From the NCBI GenBank assembly GCA_030446015.1, contig JASUSO010000007.1, forward strand, positions 1 through 47,679: a stretch of 47,679 bases of DNA, given 5' to 3'. The notes under the pieces are model-generated. The model worked only from the letters and a program-made list of their open reading frames with translations. It made no database searches and was not told the origin of the DNA. The translations under genes and the position numbers were made by a program. The DNA is from Methanobacteriota archaeon. Lineage in GTDB: Archaea > Halobacteriota > Methanomicrobia > Methanomicrobiales > Methanoculleaceae. Positions 33,407 to 42,615 of the stretch are shown here, in pieces. The first letter of the stretch is position 1, and each line of letters opens with the position of its first letter.

Positions 33407-35212
33407 ATGTGCGGTATTGCCGGGCAGTTTGCCCTGAACGGGGAGGATGCGGATGCGGCTCTCGTCGGGGCGATGGCGGAGCGCCTGGCTCACCGCGGCC
33501 CCGACGGCGAAGGGACGTTCTTCTCCGGCCCGGTCGGCCTTGCCCATCGCCGCCTCGCGATCATCGACCTCTCCGACGAGGGCCGCCAGCCGATGGGAAA
33601 TGAGGACGGCATGCTTCAGATCGTCTTCAACGGCGAGGTCTACAACTACCGCGAGATCCGGGAGGAACTCGTGGCCGCCGGTCACCAGTTTGCCTCCGCA
33701 ACCGATACGGAGGTGATCCTGCACGCCTACGAGGAGTGGGGGAGGGACTGCCTTGTTCGGTTCAACGGGATGTGGGCGTTCGCCCTCTGGGACGGGCGCC
33801 GCCGCGAACTCTTCTGCGCCCGGGACCGCCTGGGGGTCAAGCCGTTCTACTACACCGTGACTGACGGTTCGTTCCTCTTTGCCTCTGAGATCAAGGCGCT
33901 CCGGGTGCACCCCGGGGTCGGCCGGCGGCCGAACGACAGGATGCTCTCGACGTTCCTTGCATGGGGGGTTGCGGACCACACCGCGGAGACGATGTACGAC
34001 GGCGTCTTCCAGCTCCCGCCGGCGCATACGCTCGTCGTCTCCGCCGCGGGCGTCGGGGAGCCGGAACGCTACTGGGACTTTGCGATGAGCGGCGCCCCGG
34101 CCGGCGCCGACGACGAGGCCGCCGCGCGAGACGTCCGCGCTCTCCTGACCGACTCCGTCCGGCTCCGGCTCAGGAGCGACGTCCCGGTCGGGACCTGTCT
34201 CTCCGGCGGCATCGACTCCTCGACGGTCACCGCCCTGATCAACGTTATCCTGCAGGAGGAGAGCCCGGAGAGCGTCGGCGAGCGGCAGAGGACGTTCTCG
34301 GTCTGTTTTGACGACCCCCGGTTCGACGAGAGCCGGTACATCGATGCGGTGGTCGCGGCGACAAATGTTGCGAACCGCCGGACGACGCCGGGCACGGACG
34401 GGCTCTGGGAGGATATCGAGCGGCTGCTCTACATGCAGGACGAGCCGTTTGCGTCGCTCTCGATCTACGCCCAGTACTGCGTGATGCGCCTTGCGAGCGG
34501 CGAGGTGAAGGTGGTCCTCGACGGGCAGGGCGCCGACGAGCAGCTTGGCGGCTACATCGCCTACCAGGCACCCTACATCCGGGGGCTTCTGCGGCGGGGG
34601 AAGGTTCTCGCGGCTCTCCGGGAGGGAATCGGGAGTCTGCGGCGCCACCGGTCGTTCTTCTCGTGGGCGGCCGCTCAGTCCCGGGTGCGGTCGGAGCGCC
34701 GGGGTCTCCTCCGGGGATCGCCGCCGGAGGTTCTCCGGTATGCGGGGTCGCTTGAGGCGGTGCTGAAACGGGAGGTCACGGCGTCGAACCTCCCCCTCCT
34801 GCTCCACTGGGAGGATAGGAACTCGATGGCCTTCTCAGTCGAGGCGCGGGTCCCGTTCCTCGACTACCGGCTTGTGGAGTACCTCGGGTCGCTCCCGCTC
34901 GACCAGAAGATCCGCGGCGGCGTCACGAAGTACGTCCTCCGGCGGGCGATCCGGGGGCTTGTCCCGGATGCCGTCCGGTGCAGGATGGACAAGATGGGCT
35001 TCGTCACCCCCGAGGAGGTCTGGATGAAAGGCGAACTTGCGCCGCGCATCCTCGAACTCTTCTCGACGCCCGGGTTCCGGGAGCGGCCCTACTGGGACGC
35101 GGAGCGTGTGCTCGAGAATTACCAGGCGTTCCTTGAGGGGAAGAGTCCGTATTCCACCGAGTTCTGGCGGATAGCCTGTGCGGAGATGTGGCTGCGGCAG
35201 TTCGATGCATAG
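33407..35212 (+). CDS. asnB: Asparagine synthetase, glutamine-hydrolysing (601 aa)
   Basis: Makes asparagine from aspartate, ATP and glutamine. The N-terminal Ntn glutaminase begins MCGIAGQF with Cys2 as nucleophile, followed by LAHRGPDGEG and the NGEVYNY pocket. The synthetase domain has the PP-loop LSGGIDSS near residues 265-271 and VLDGQGADEQLGGY further on. Length is normal. It starts 16 nt after the AhpD-like gene and may be the last gene of the operon or have its own promoter. Some relatives amidate other substrates, for example in surface polysaccharides or cofactors; an amidotransferase role on another target cannot be excluded. Confidence 0.92.
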   Translation: MCGIAGQFALNGEDADAALVGAMAERLAHRGPDGEGTFFSGPVGLAHRRLAIIDLSDEGRQPMGNEDGMLQIVFNGEVYNYREIREELVAAGHQFASATDTEVILHAYEEWGRDCLVRFNGMWAFALWDGRRRELFCARDRLGVKPFYYTVTDGSFLFASEIKALRVHPGVGRRPNDRMLSTFLAWGVADHTAETMYDGVFQLPPAHTLVVSAAGVGEPERYWDFAMSGAPAGADDEAAARDVRALLTDSVRLRLRSDVPVGTCLSGGIDSSTVTALINVILQEESPESVGERQRTFSVCFDDPRFDESRYIDAVVAATNVANRRTTPGTDGLWEDIERLLYMQDEPFASLSIYAQYCVMRLASGEVKVVLDGQGADEQLGGYIAYQAPYIRGLLRRGKVLAALREGIGSLRRHRSFFSWAAAQSRVRSERRGLLRGSPPEVLRYAGSLEAVLKREVTASNLPLLLHWEDRNSMAFSVEARVPFLDYRLVEYLGSLPLDQKIRGGVTKYVLRRAIRGLVPDAVRCRMDKMGFVTPEEVWMKGELAPRILELFSTPGFRERPYWDAERVLENYQAFLEGKSPYSTEFWRIACAEMWLRQFDA

Positions 35213-35236
35213 AATTTGCCCCTGGTTGCCCCCCCT

Positions 35237-35944
35237 TCACTCCCCTCCCTCCTGCGGGCAGACGCCCCCCTTCTTTCGGAGCCCCCTCCCTGCATACGCC
35301 GCAAGAATGACCGCGAGGATGCCGGTGACGAAAATGCCGTCGAAGATCCCTGCGCCCCCGATGGTGAGGACGGTCGGCCCGTCCCCGGTGAGCGCTGAAA
35401 AGACCTCGGGGTCCGCGAGGTTGAAGATATCGGCCCCGAGCAGGGTGCCCATCGTCCCCCCGGCGTAGGCGATGCCGGGAGCGGCGCGGCAGCCGCGGGC
35501 GAGGAGGAGCCCCGTTACGGCGCCTGCGAGGGGTGCGACGTAGAACGGCATCGTGATCCCGAGGCCGGGGACGGGTGTTGCAGCGGCGTAGGCGACGACC
35601 GCCACGATGCCGACGGCGGTGAGGGACTTCGGCCGCGAAACGCGACCCCGCCCGACCATCTCGATGGTCACGAAGAGGGGGATCACGGCCCCACCCACGT
35701 TGACCGCGATGACGTCTTCTCCTACCGGGATGAGCGGGATATCGATAAGGCTCCCGACCAGCGCCCCTGCGGTCACCAGCACCGCCTGGTAGAACCGGAG
35801 CCCGATCGACTCAAAGACCCCCTCGCTGATGAGGAAGAGGTTGAATATGACCAGAACCGGTATGAGAACCGCTAACGCAACGAGGATCTGTTCCGGGCTG
35901 AAGGGAACCGGGAGAATCGCTATCGCGGGCAGCTCGGTCTCCAT
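35237..35944 (-). CDS. DUF1614-family membrane protein (235 aa)
   Basis: About seven membrane helices, with the family pattern SLIDIPLIPVGEDVIAVNVGGAVIPLFVTIEMV in the first half. APGIAYAGGTMGTLLGADIFNLADPEVF and LTIGGAGIFDGIFVTGILAVILA follow in the second. Acidic residues inside the membrane (GADIFN, IFDGIF) suggest ion or proton handling, but no function is established. It is convergent with asnB; the 25-nt gap has no clear terminator. Confidence 0.88.
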   Translation of the reverse strand: METELPAIAILPVPFSPEQILVALAVLIPVLVIFNLFLISEGVFESIGLRFYQAVLVTAGALVGSLIDIPLIPVGEDVIAVNVGGAVIPLFVTIEMVGRGRVSRPKSLTAVGIVAVVAYAAATPVPGLGITMPFYVAPLAGAVTGLLLARGCRAAPGIAYAGGTMGTLLGADIFNLADPEVFSALTGDGPTVLTIGGAGIFDGIFVTGILAVILAAYAGRGLRKKGGVCPQEGGE

Positions 35945-36184
35945 AGGTCGGAGATACCGGTAGTTTATATCATAAATAGTTTCACGGCCCGCTCCCGAAC
36001 GACTTCGATCTCACGGTCCCCCGGCCGGTCGGTGCTGCCCGACCCGGCCCGCTCCATCACCTCCAGAATGATGCATATTTCAATGATTATGTAAAAGGGA
36101 GAGTTGAGAGGAAATAGAAATCCCAAATTACGTATTTTATATTCATTTTGTAATAGATATATTCATATATGCGCAACCGGAAAT

Positions 36185-36359
36185 AGTGTTGAAGCAATAG
36201 TTCCTTCCCCGGATCGAGCAACAGGCGCCTGACAGCAACTGTCGTGCGCCGCCGCTCACGGAGATGTCCCATCGGTGTGAATCCGATGCAGATCTCGGGG
36301 ATGGTGTGTGGCCGGGAACAACTTGGTCTATCCGACCGATTGCACCTGTACGGAGTAGC
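36185..36359 (+). promoter_or_regulatory. AT-rich promoter and structured 5' leader before the degenerate ABC gene
   Basis: The gap 35945-36359 contains an AT-rich island (36070-36185, including a TATA-like TATTCATATA) upstream of a GC-rich leader of about 170 nt. Two hairpins stand out. One is at 36224-36250, with stems GGCGC/GCGCC and GACAG/CTGTC separated by a 2x2 internal loop and closed by CAA. The other, ATCGG-TGTGAAT-CCGAT, is at 36271-36287. The second hairpin plus the following GCAG resembles the GGTG...AATCC...GC-G part of cobalamin riboswitches. The CCCGC-ACTGT part and the B12 box are not visible, so I call it only a structured leader. Confidence 0.4.
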
Positions 36360-37079
36360 ATGACTGCCTTTACCGTTGAGGACCTTATCCGGCGTCTGGA
36401 TCGGCTCCAGGCGAGAGGTCCGATCCCGTTTGACGTCAAGAGCGGAGAGATATTCGGGATTCTCTGCCCATGCGGTCAGGATCGGCAGACTCTGATTGCC
36501 ATTCTCATGACGACGCTCTTTCCGGTTCCCGGGTTTGCCGAGCCTTCACCACTTGCGGTTCTCGGCAACCTCGGGGACGTGCGCAGAAGCATGGGTATCG
36601 TCCTCCCCGAGTCGGTGCTCGACCCTGCGCTGACCGGCAGGGAGAACCTGGACTTCCACGCCCGACTGCACGGTCTGGGCGACGACCTCAGGACGAGGAG
36701 GATCCGCGAGGTCCTTGACCTCTTTTGCATCGCCGGAAGCGCCGATGCTCCTGTCGAGACCTACTCTCCCGCCATGCTGCAGCACCTTGAGATCGCCCGG
36801 GCTTACCTCACGCACCCGTCGGTCCTCTTCCTTGCCGAACCGACGGCCGGCCTGGATGATGCCGGGCGCCGGGAGACCTGGGACCTTCTCCGGCGGCTGA
36901 ACCGCGAACGAAGGGTGACGATCATCTTCACGACACACGATGTGGAAGAGGCGGAGGCGATCTGCACCCGCGTTGCGGTGGTCGACCGCGGTGAGGTCGT
37001 TGCCCTGGACACGCCGGAGACCTTCCGTACGGTGATGGCCCTCGACGACGCGCCGATCGAGTTCGACAACCCCGCCTGA
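36360..37079 (+). CDS. Degenerate ABC ATPase-like protein (239 aa)
   Basis: The overall sequence follows DrrA/CcmA-type ABC-2 ATPases (LTGRENLDFHARLHGLG; IIFTTHDVEEAEAICTRVAVVDRGEVVALDTP). However, the nucleotide-binding motifs are damaged. Walker A is CPCGQDRQTL instead of GPNGAGKTTL: both P-loop Gly-Lys-Thr positions are lost, with Arg42 and Gln43 in place of Lys and Thr. The signature is YSPAMLQ (135-141) rather than LSGGMRQ. In Walker B the Asp is Ala159 (FLAEPT), although Glu160 and switch His193 remain. No permease gene follows. Start ATG 36360 has GGAG just upstream; 36264 is a longer alternative. It is probably a non-hydrolysing regulator or a decaying gene; the intact frame favours the former. 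Confidence 0.85.
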   Translation: MTAFTVEDLIRRLDRLQARGPIPFDVKSGEIFGILCPCGQDRQTLIAILMTTLFPVPGFAEPSPLAVLGNLGDVRRSMGIVLPESVLDPALTGRENLDFHARLHGLGDDLRTRRIREVLDLFCIAGSADAPVETYSPAMLQHLEIARAYLTHPSVLFLAEPTAGLDDAGRRETWDLLRRLNRERRVTIIFTTHDVEEAEAICTRVAVVDRGEVVALDTPETFRTVMALDDAPIEFDNPA

Positions 37080-37142
37080 GCGCCCTGCTCCCGCGCCGGA
37101 GCGATCGAAACCGATTTATTGTTATGGCCGTGATATGGATGC

Positions 37143-37565
37143 ATGGCCGTTCACCTCCGTCTCCTGCTCGCGCTCCTGGTCGCTGCTACGTTTGCGCTGG
37201 CCGGCGGGTGTCTCGACGGCAGCCCGCCGCCCGACACCCAGGTTGTCCGGACGATCACGCCGGACGAAGCATTCGCCATGATAGAGGAGCGGGGGGACGA
37301 TCCGGACTTTGTCATCGTCGATGTCCGGAGACCGGAAGAGTTCGCCGCCGGGCACATCCCGGGCGCGATCAACATCAATTCGGCGGGGTTCTCGGAGCAG
37401 ATCGACGGCCTTGATACGGAGGCGACCTACCTCATCTACTGCCAGTGGGGCGCGCGAAGCGCCGGTGTCCGGGAGCTGATGCGTGATGCCGGGTTCCGTG
37501 AGGTCTACGAGATCGAGGGCGGAGTGAGTGCCTGGGAGGCGGCCGGGCTCCCGGTGACCGGCTAG
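37143..37565 (+). CDS. Rhodanese-domain lipoprotein (140 aa)
   Basis: A signal peptide with lipobox (LAGGC, Cys23) anchors it outside the membrane. The rest is one rhodanese domain: ITPDEAFAMIEE, VIVDVRRPEEFAAGHIPGAINI, then the active loop CQWGARS with Cys100 and the Arg that shapes the anion pocket. The C-terminus EVYEIEGGVSAWEAAGLPV is typical. Such proteins carry sulfane sulfur on the Cys; an extracellular one may handle sulfide or thiosulfate. An AT-rich GATTTATTG box lies about 30 nt upstream. It follows the degenerate ABC gene by 63 nt. Confidence 0.9.
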   Translation: MAVHLRLLLALLVAATFALAGGCLDGSPPPDTQVVRTITPDEAFAMIEERGDDPDFVIVDVRRPEEFAAGHIPGAININSAGFSEQIDGLDTEATYLIYCQWGARSAGVRELMRDAGFREVYEIEGGVSAWEAAGLPVTG

Positions 37566-37651
37566 AACCGTATTGATCCGTATGGGTGGGCTCGACGCGG
37601 CTGCTGTATCGGGCCCGGATGAGTGGAGGAGAAGGGGGAGACGGATCCCCC

Positions 37652-39277
<1,626 letters not shown>

Positions 39278-39550
39278 TCACTCGATCTTTGCCAGGATGT
39301 CTTTGAACGGGACGAACACGTACGTCTCAGAGTCGATCTCGAACGTATCCGAGGAGTAACCCCCGTACAGAACATGGTCACCGGGGTTCAAGGGGAGACT
39401 GGATCCGTCGTCGCGCTGTCCTACCGCAACGACGGAACCTTCTTTTCTCCCCTCCCGTGCGGATTCGGGGATGTAAATGCCGCTTTTCGTAACCTCTTCT
39501 CTTCGTATGGGTTTGATAAGGACTCGTTCTCCGATTGGGATAATCTCCAT
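39278..39550 (-). CDS. groES: Co-chaperonin GroES (90 aa)
   Basis: The ten-kDa cap of GroEL. Start ATG 39550 (MEIIPIGERVLIKPIRREEVTKSGIYIPESA) is supported by AAGGTGAT upstream; the longer in-frame extension to 39703 would run across the promoter and is rejected. The mobile loop is at residues 17-30 and the roof region at DGSSLPLNPGDHVLYGGY. The TATA box TTTAAATAT (39601-39609) gives a leader of about 30 nt. First gene of groES-groEL. Confidence 0.95.
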   Translation of the reverse strand: MEIIPIGERVLIKPIRREEVTKSGIYIPESAREGRKEGSVVAVGQRDDGSSLPLNPGDHVLYGGYSSDTFEIDSETYVFVPFKDILAKIE

Positions 39551-39600
39551 GAGCCTATCACCTTCAGAGAGTTTTTGCAACAGGATCGTAAGGTCGCCTA

Positions 39601-39609
39601 AATATTTAA
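39601..39609 (-). promoter_or_regulatory. TATA box of groES-groEL
   Basis: On the minus strand TTTAAATATT precedes the groES ATG by about 55 nt, so transcription should start near 39580. A perfect palindrome lies 12 bp upstream. Confidence 0.6.
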
Positions 39610-39621
39610 ACATTATCGATA

Positions 39622-39642
39622 TTATCGAAATCATTTCGATAA
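39622..39642. promoter_or_regulatory. 21-nt perfect palindrome between groES and the HTH gene
   Basis: Arms TTATCGAAAT and ATTTCGATAA flank a single C. A related shorter palindrome, TATCGATA, lies at 39614-39621, so TATCGA is present repeatedly. The element sits between the TATA boxes of both divergent units (39601-39609 and 39652-39660) and over their likely BRE positions. A bound dimer could block both. The neighbouring HTH protein is the natural candidate to bind. Confidence 0.65.
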
Positions 39643-39651
39643 ATTGGATAT

Positions 39652-39660
39652 CTTTATACC
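39652..39660 (+). promoter_or_regulatory. TATA box of the HTH regulator
   Basis: CTTTATACC lies about 30 nt upstream of ATG 39688; the transcript should start near 39681-39685, giving an almost leaderless mRNA. Confidence 0.55.
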
Positions 39661-39687
39661 AGATTGGGTCATACGCATGAACGATCG

Positions 39688-40101
39688 ATGACACCGATGG
39701 CAAGGCAGATAATCTTTCGGCAGATCGAGAGGCCGAGAGGTAACAGGACGGAGGAGAATCTCGACTGGTTCTTCAACAGCCTCGGTATCGGAGAAGGGAG
39801 GGACGTCGACCAGGTCGCCCAGCGGATTCTCGTCGTCCTCCTTTCGCATCAGGTCTCCGGGAACGGCGTGTCCGTGGAGAGGATCTCGCGCGACCTGGAC
39901 GTCTCCAGTTCCCGCATCAACCACCACATCAGGAACCTTGTCGATGCCGGTGTCGTGTACCGCCACAAGCGGCAGATCTACCTCCGGGGCAACTCCCTCC
40001 AGTCGATGGTGCGGGAACTGCGCAAAGACGCTCTCCGGGTCCTCGACGACATCGAGGCTGCGGCTGCGGAGATCGATCGCTTGTTCGGCATCGAGGAGTG
40101 A
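39688..40101 (+). CDS. HTH transcriptional regulator divergent from groESL (137 aa)
   Basis: A winged-helix domain occupies about residues 40-100: DQVAQRILVVLLSHQVSGNGVSVERISRDLDVSSSRINHHIRNLVDAGVVYRHKRQIYLRG, with the recognition helix SSRINHHIRNLVDAG. A C-terminal helix (MVRELRKDALRVLDDIEAAAAEIDRLF) is a likely dimerisation coiled coil. The start ATG 39688 fits the TATA box at 39652; ATG 39697 is an alternative. The gene is head-to-head with groES and separated only by the palindrome. It is therefore the likely chaperonin repressor and autoregulator, an analogue rather than a homologue of bacterial HrcA. No phylogenetic evidence is available here. Confidence 0.85.
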   Translation: MTPMARQIIFRQIERPRGNRTEENLDWFFNSLGIGEGRDVDQVAQRILVVLLSHQVSGNGVSVERISRDLDVSSSRINHHIRNLVDAGVVYRHKRQIYLRGNSLQSMVRELRKDALRVLDDIEAAAAEIDRLFGIEE

Positions 40102-40119
40102 CGGCGGGCCGGGCGCTCC

Positions 40120-40572
40120 TCACTCCTTCTGCTTCACGTAGGTGACACCCTCCGGCTCCTCCACCTCGCGGGTCTCGATCACGACGGTACCCGAGATCCG
40201 GTTGAAGAGCCGCTGTTTCGAGCCCGGCATGGCGAGCCAGCCGATCAGGCAGTCGGGGACGAGGAGGAACGCCTTGCCGAAGCTCTCTATTGCTGCGATA
40301 GAATACCCGATATCCTCCCCGGCGCGGCCGGTGACCCGGATCTTTAGCGCCATCTTGCCGATCGACTGGCCACGGTATCCCTCAAAGAGTGTCCAGTAGA
40401 GGAAGAAGACGACCGAGGAGAGGCTGATCGAGATAAGCCCGGGGTCGATGCTGAACTGCCAGGAGGGCGGCAGCCGGTCGGAGAGAGCCCAGACGGGCAG
40501 CCCTACCAGGATGATGTCGATGAGCCAGGCCCAGAACCGGGTCTCCCACCTGGCGAGATAGAGGGTGACCAT
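40120..40572 (-). CDS. RDD-family membrane protein (150 aa)
   Basis: The RDD signature is visible: WETRFWAWLIDIILVGLPVW in the first helix (R-x-x-A-x-x-I-D), then FFLYWTLFEGYRGQSIGKMALKIRV, the conserved GQSxGKxxxxIxV motif after helix 2. A third hydrophobic stretch and NRISGTVVI close the family domain. About three membrane helices are expected. The function is generally unknown; some relatives are Na+/H+ antiporters. It is convergent with the HTH regulator. Confidence 0.9.
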   Translation of the reverse strand: MVTLYLARWETRFWAWLIDIILVGLPVWALSDRLPPSWQFSIDPGLISISLSSVVFFLYWTLFEGYRGQSIGKMALKIRVTGRAGEDIGYSIAAIESFGKAFLLVPDCLIGWLAMPGSKQRLFNRISGTVVIETREVEEPEGVTYVKQKE

Positions 40573-40708
40573 ATTGTGGATCTGTCGTATCCCGGGTTCT
40601 TAAGGGTTCAGGTCGGTTGATGGGACTATCGGGATGCCCCGGTCACTACAGTGATGCGGTACACTTCCAGGTATACTACGTATCCCATCAAATGCTCTCT
40701 TCTACGGG

Positions 40709-40720
40709 TGAAAAAAAGGG
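40709..40720 (-). terminator. T7-tract terminator of the translation/PAC2 cluster
   Basis: On the minus strand CCCTTTTTTTCA (A7 at 40711-40717 on plus) lies about 15 nt after the PAC2 stop, fitting the archaeal oligo-T terminator rule. Confidence 0.55.
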
Positions 40721-40731
40721 CGTTATTCGAG

Positions 40732-41478
40732 TTATCCGATATAACTCAGTTCTTCGCGGCCTTTGGCCTCTTCAGCTTCCTGGATCTTTGCGATGATCTG
40801 CTCCATATCCTCGGCACGCTGCTGCAGCAGGGTATGGTCGACCTCGATCCCGGTCAGGCGGGAGAGCACCGTAAGAAGGCCGTCGGCACTCTTCGGGTCG
40901 ACGATGTAGCCGCTCGTCTCGCCCATCAGGCAGATCCCCTCGATGCCCCGCTCCTCGCCGAGGCCGAGCAGGAGCCCCGAGGCGCCCACGATCGTCCCGC
41001 CGCCCCCGGCGTTCTCGAATGACCCGCCTGCCGCCTCCACCTCGGGGCGGAGGTGCTCCATGTTGACCGCCGAGAGCACCCTTGGGCTCTCGACCAGGTG
41101 TCCGACACCGTAGCCGCCGAGTGCGTAGATCCGTTTGACGCCGAGGTCTTCGGCGATATCGAGGTAGCGCTCCGCGAGGACGTAGTGCCCCTTGGCCGAG
41201 GTGCTCTGGAAGTCACCCACGAGAAAGAGAACCGCCCTGCCGTCCTTCTCGTAACGGTAGATCTCGTTCTTGACGAGGTGGGTGACGCCCTGCTCGTCGA
41301 CGAGCACCTGCGGCGGGAAGTGAAGGGAGGCGATCTCCCCTATCTTCTCGGCGTCGAGTTCGTGGATCAGGTGGTCGGCAACGAGTTTCCCGACGTGTCC
41401 TATGCCGGGCAGACCCTCGATCAGGATCGGAGCATCGATGTTATCTTCTCGCAAAAAGGTTACTCTGACGTCTTCCAT
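40732..41478 (-). CDS. PAC2-family proteasome assembly chaperone-like protein (248 aa)
   Basis: The PAC2 fold is indicated by APILIEGLPGIGHVGKLVADHLIHEL at the N-terminus, followed by the ASLHFPPQVLVDE strand, KRIYALGGYGVG and GASGLLLGLGEERGIEGICLMGETSGYIVDPKSADGLL. Archaeal members (PbaA/PbaB) bind the proteasome or help its assembly. The C-terminal tail is acidic and ends LSYIG, reminiscent of the HbYX-type C-terminal tails that dock on the proteasome, although the exact HbYX motif is not obvious. Its ATG lies inside the end of nop10 (19-nt overlap), tying it to the aIF2-alpha operon. Confidence 0.9.
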   Translation of the reverse strand: MEDVRVTFLREDNIDAPILIEGLPGIGHVGKLVADHLIHELDAEKIGEIASLHFPPQVLVDEQGVTHLVKNEIYRYEKDGRAVLFLVGDFQSTSAKGHYVLAERYLDIAEDLGVKRIYALGGYGVGHLVESPRVLSAVNMEHLRPEVEAAGGSFENAGGGGTIVGASGLLLGLGEERGIEGICLMGETSGYIVDPKSADGLLTVLSRLTGIEVDHTLLQQRAEDMEQIIAKIQEAEEAKGREELSYIG

Positions 41479-41627
41479 CTGCGTACGGCCCTCCTGTATC
41501 TACCGTACCTATCCTCGGGTGAAAAACGCGCCGGGTGGGCTGGCCGGGATGGCTGGCCGCAGACCGGGCAGAGATCCGAGAGCGTATATCGCCGGTCGTG
41601 CGGACAGCGGCGAATGCGGCTGCTCAT
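41460..41627 (-). CDS. nop10: H/ACA ribonucleoprotein subunit Nop10 (55 aa)
   Basis: ATG 41627 opens a 55-residue frame that matches Nop10: RIRRCPHDRRYTLSDLCPVCG followed by HPARFSPEDRYGRYRR. Nop10 is the small core protein of H/ACA guide RNPs that bind Cbf5 for pseudouridylation of rRNA. The Nop10 zinc site usually has two CxxC pairs; here the first pair reads CPHD, so one Cys is replaced by Asp (His or Asp may serve). It lies 6 nt after aIF2-alpha, the conserved archaeal order, and overlaps the start of the PAC2 gene by 19 nt. Confidence 0.92.
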   Translation of the reverse strand: MSSRIRRCPHDRRYTLSDLCPVCGQPSRPAHPARFSPEDRYGRYRRAVRRWKTSE

Positions 41628-41633
41628 ATGGTC

Positions 41634-42413
41634 TTATCCGGCCTTCTGCTTCCGGATAAACTTGCCGGTGCCGCCGGCCCGCTCGACCACGCCGACGGCG
41701 GCGCTTGCCGCCTTCTCGATCGCCTTCTCGGCTTCCTTGTAATCGGGTGCGGTCACTTTTATCCGGTATTTCGGGGCTCCGATATAGATCAGGTCGATAT
41801 CCACGTTCTCGATCTTCGGCTGCGCACTTCGGAGCGCCCGGCGGATCACGTTGACGCCGTCGGGCCGGGGCGACGTCAGGATGAGGTGACCGGTGATCGT
41901 CACGCGCGAGACCTTCACGTTCTCGTTCGCGACGGCGATGAGTGCTTTCTTGACCGGCTCGTCGAGGTTCAGTTTATCCGCCGCCTCGCCGCCGGTGGTG
42001 ACGATCTCCTCGAAGGCCGGGTATAGCTGACCGTATTCGCGGAAGATTGCCTCCTCGATGATCTTCCTGTCCACTCCCGACGCCTCGGATGCGAACCCTA
42101 TCCACTTTGCGGCCTTCTGCTCGTTCTTCCACTCGTGAATCTTCTCGCGCCGCTGGTGCTCGTTTACATCTTTCAACGAGAGATCGATGTGGCCGCGATC
42201 GGGGTCGACGTTCAGGACTTTGCAGACGACCTTCTGTCCTTCTCGTATGAAGTCCCGGATGTACTTAATCCAGCCCCGTGCTATCTCGGATATCGGTATG
42301 AGCCCTCTTCGCTCGTTGTACTCGTCCAGGGTCACGAACGCCGCAAAGTCCTTGACGTCCGCGACCGTGCAGACAACGAGTTCTCCTTCCTCGGGCCACT
42401 CTCTCTCGTTCAT
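41634..42413 (-). CDS. Translation initiation factor aIF2 subunit alpha (259 aa)
   Basis: Part of the heterotrimer that brings Met-tRNAi to the ribosome. The N-terminal S1 domain is clear: EGELVVCTVADVKDFAAFVTLDEYNERRGLIPISEIARGWIKYIRDFIREGQKVVCKVLNVDPDRGHIDLSLKDV. A helical domain follows, then the C-terminal alpha/beta domain (IENVDIDLIYIGAPKYRIKVTAPDYKEAEKAIEKA). The start ATG 42413 (MNEREWPEEGE) lies 7 nt after the S27e stop with a GAGTGAT site; upstream codons to 42428 are not needed. In one operon with L44e, S27e, nop10 and the PAC2 gene. Confidence 0.95.
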   Translation of the reverse strand: MNEREWPEEGELVVCTVADVKDFAAFVTLDEYNERRGLIPISEIARGWIKYIRDFIREGQKVVCKVLNVDPDRGHIDLSLKDVNEHQRREKIHEWKNEQKAAKWIGFASEASGVDRKIIEEAIFREYGQLYPAFEEIVTTGGEAADKLNLDEPVKKALIAVANENVKVSRVTITGHLILTSPRPDGVNVIRRALRSAQPKIENVDIDLIYIGAPKYRIKVTAPDYKEAEKAIEKAASAAVGVVERAGGTGKFIRKQKAG

Positions 42414-42420
42414 GCAGGTA

Positions 42421-42609
42421 TCACTCAAGTACTGCCATTATCTCGGCTTTTATATCAGCCTTCCCGCCGTGGGGTTCCGCAAGGACACGTCCGCAGACGT
42501 TGCACTCTACGACGGTGCTTGCTCTCTCAAAGACAATCTGTTCGTTCTCGCAGTCGGGGCACTTTACCCGGAGGAACGTGCTCCTGTTCTCTCTGTTTAC
42601 CCGGACCAT
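42421..42609 (-). CDS. 30S ribosomal protein S27e (62 aa)
   Basis: The zinc-ribbon ribosomal protein S27e: [35 protein letters not shown], with both CxxC pairs intact. Length is typical. It is 6 nt downstream of L44e and upstream of aIF2-alpha. Confidence 0.96.
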   Translation of the reverse strand: MVRVNRENRSTFLRVKCPDCENEQIVFERASTVVECNVCGRVLAEPHGGKADIKAEIMAVLE

Positions 42610-42615
42610 ACCAAC

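Noticed and set aside
36087-36272. 61-aa minus-strand frame in the AT-rich island
   Set aside because: Its C-terminal half is just the AT-rich promoter DNA translated; no ribosome site.
39551-39703. N-terminal extension of GroES
   Set aside because: The added residues translate the AT-rich promoter and palindrome; GroES normally starts at MEIIPIGERV-like sequence.
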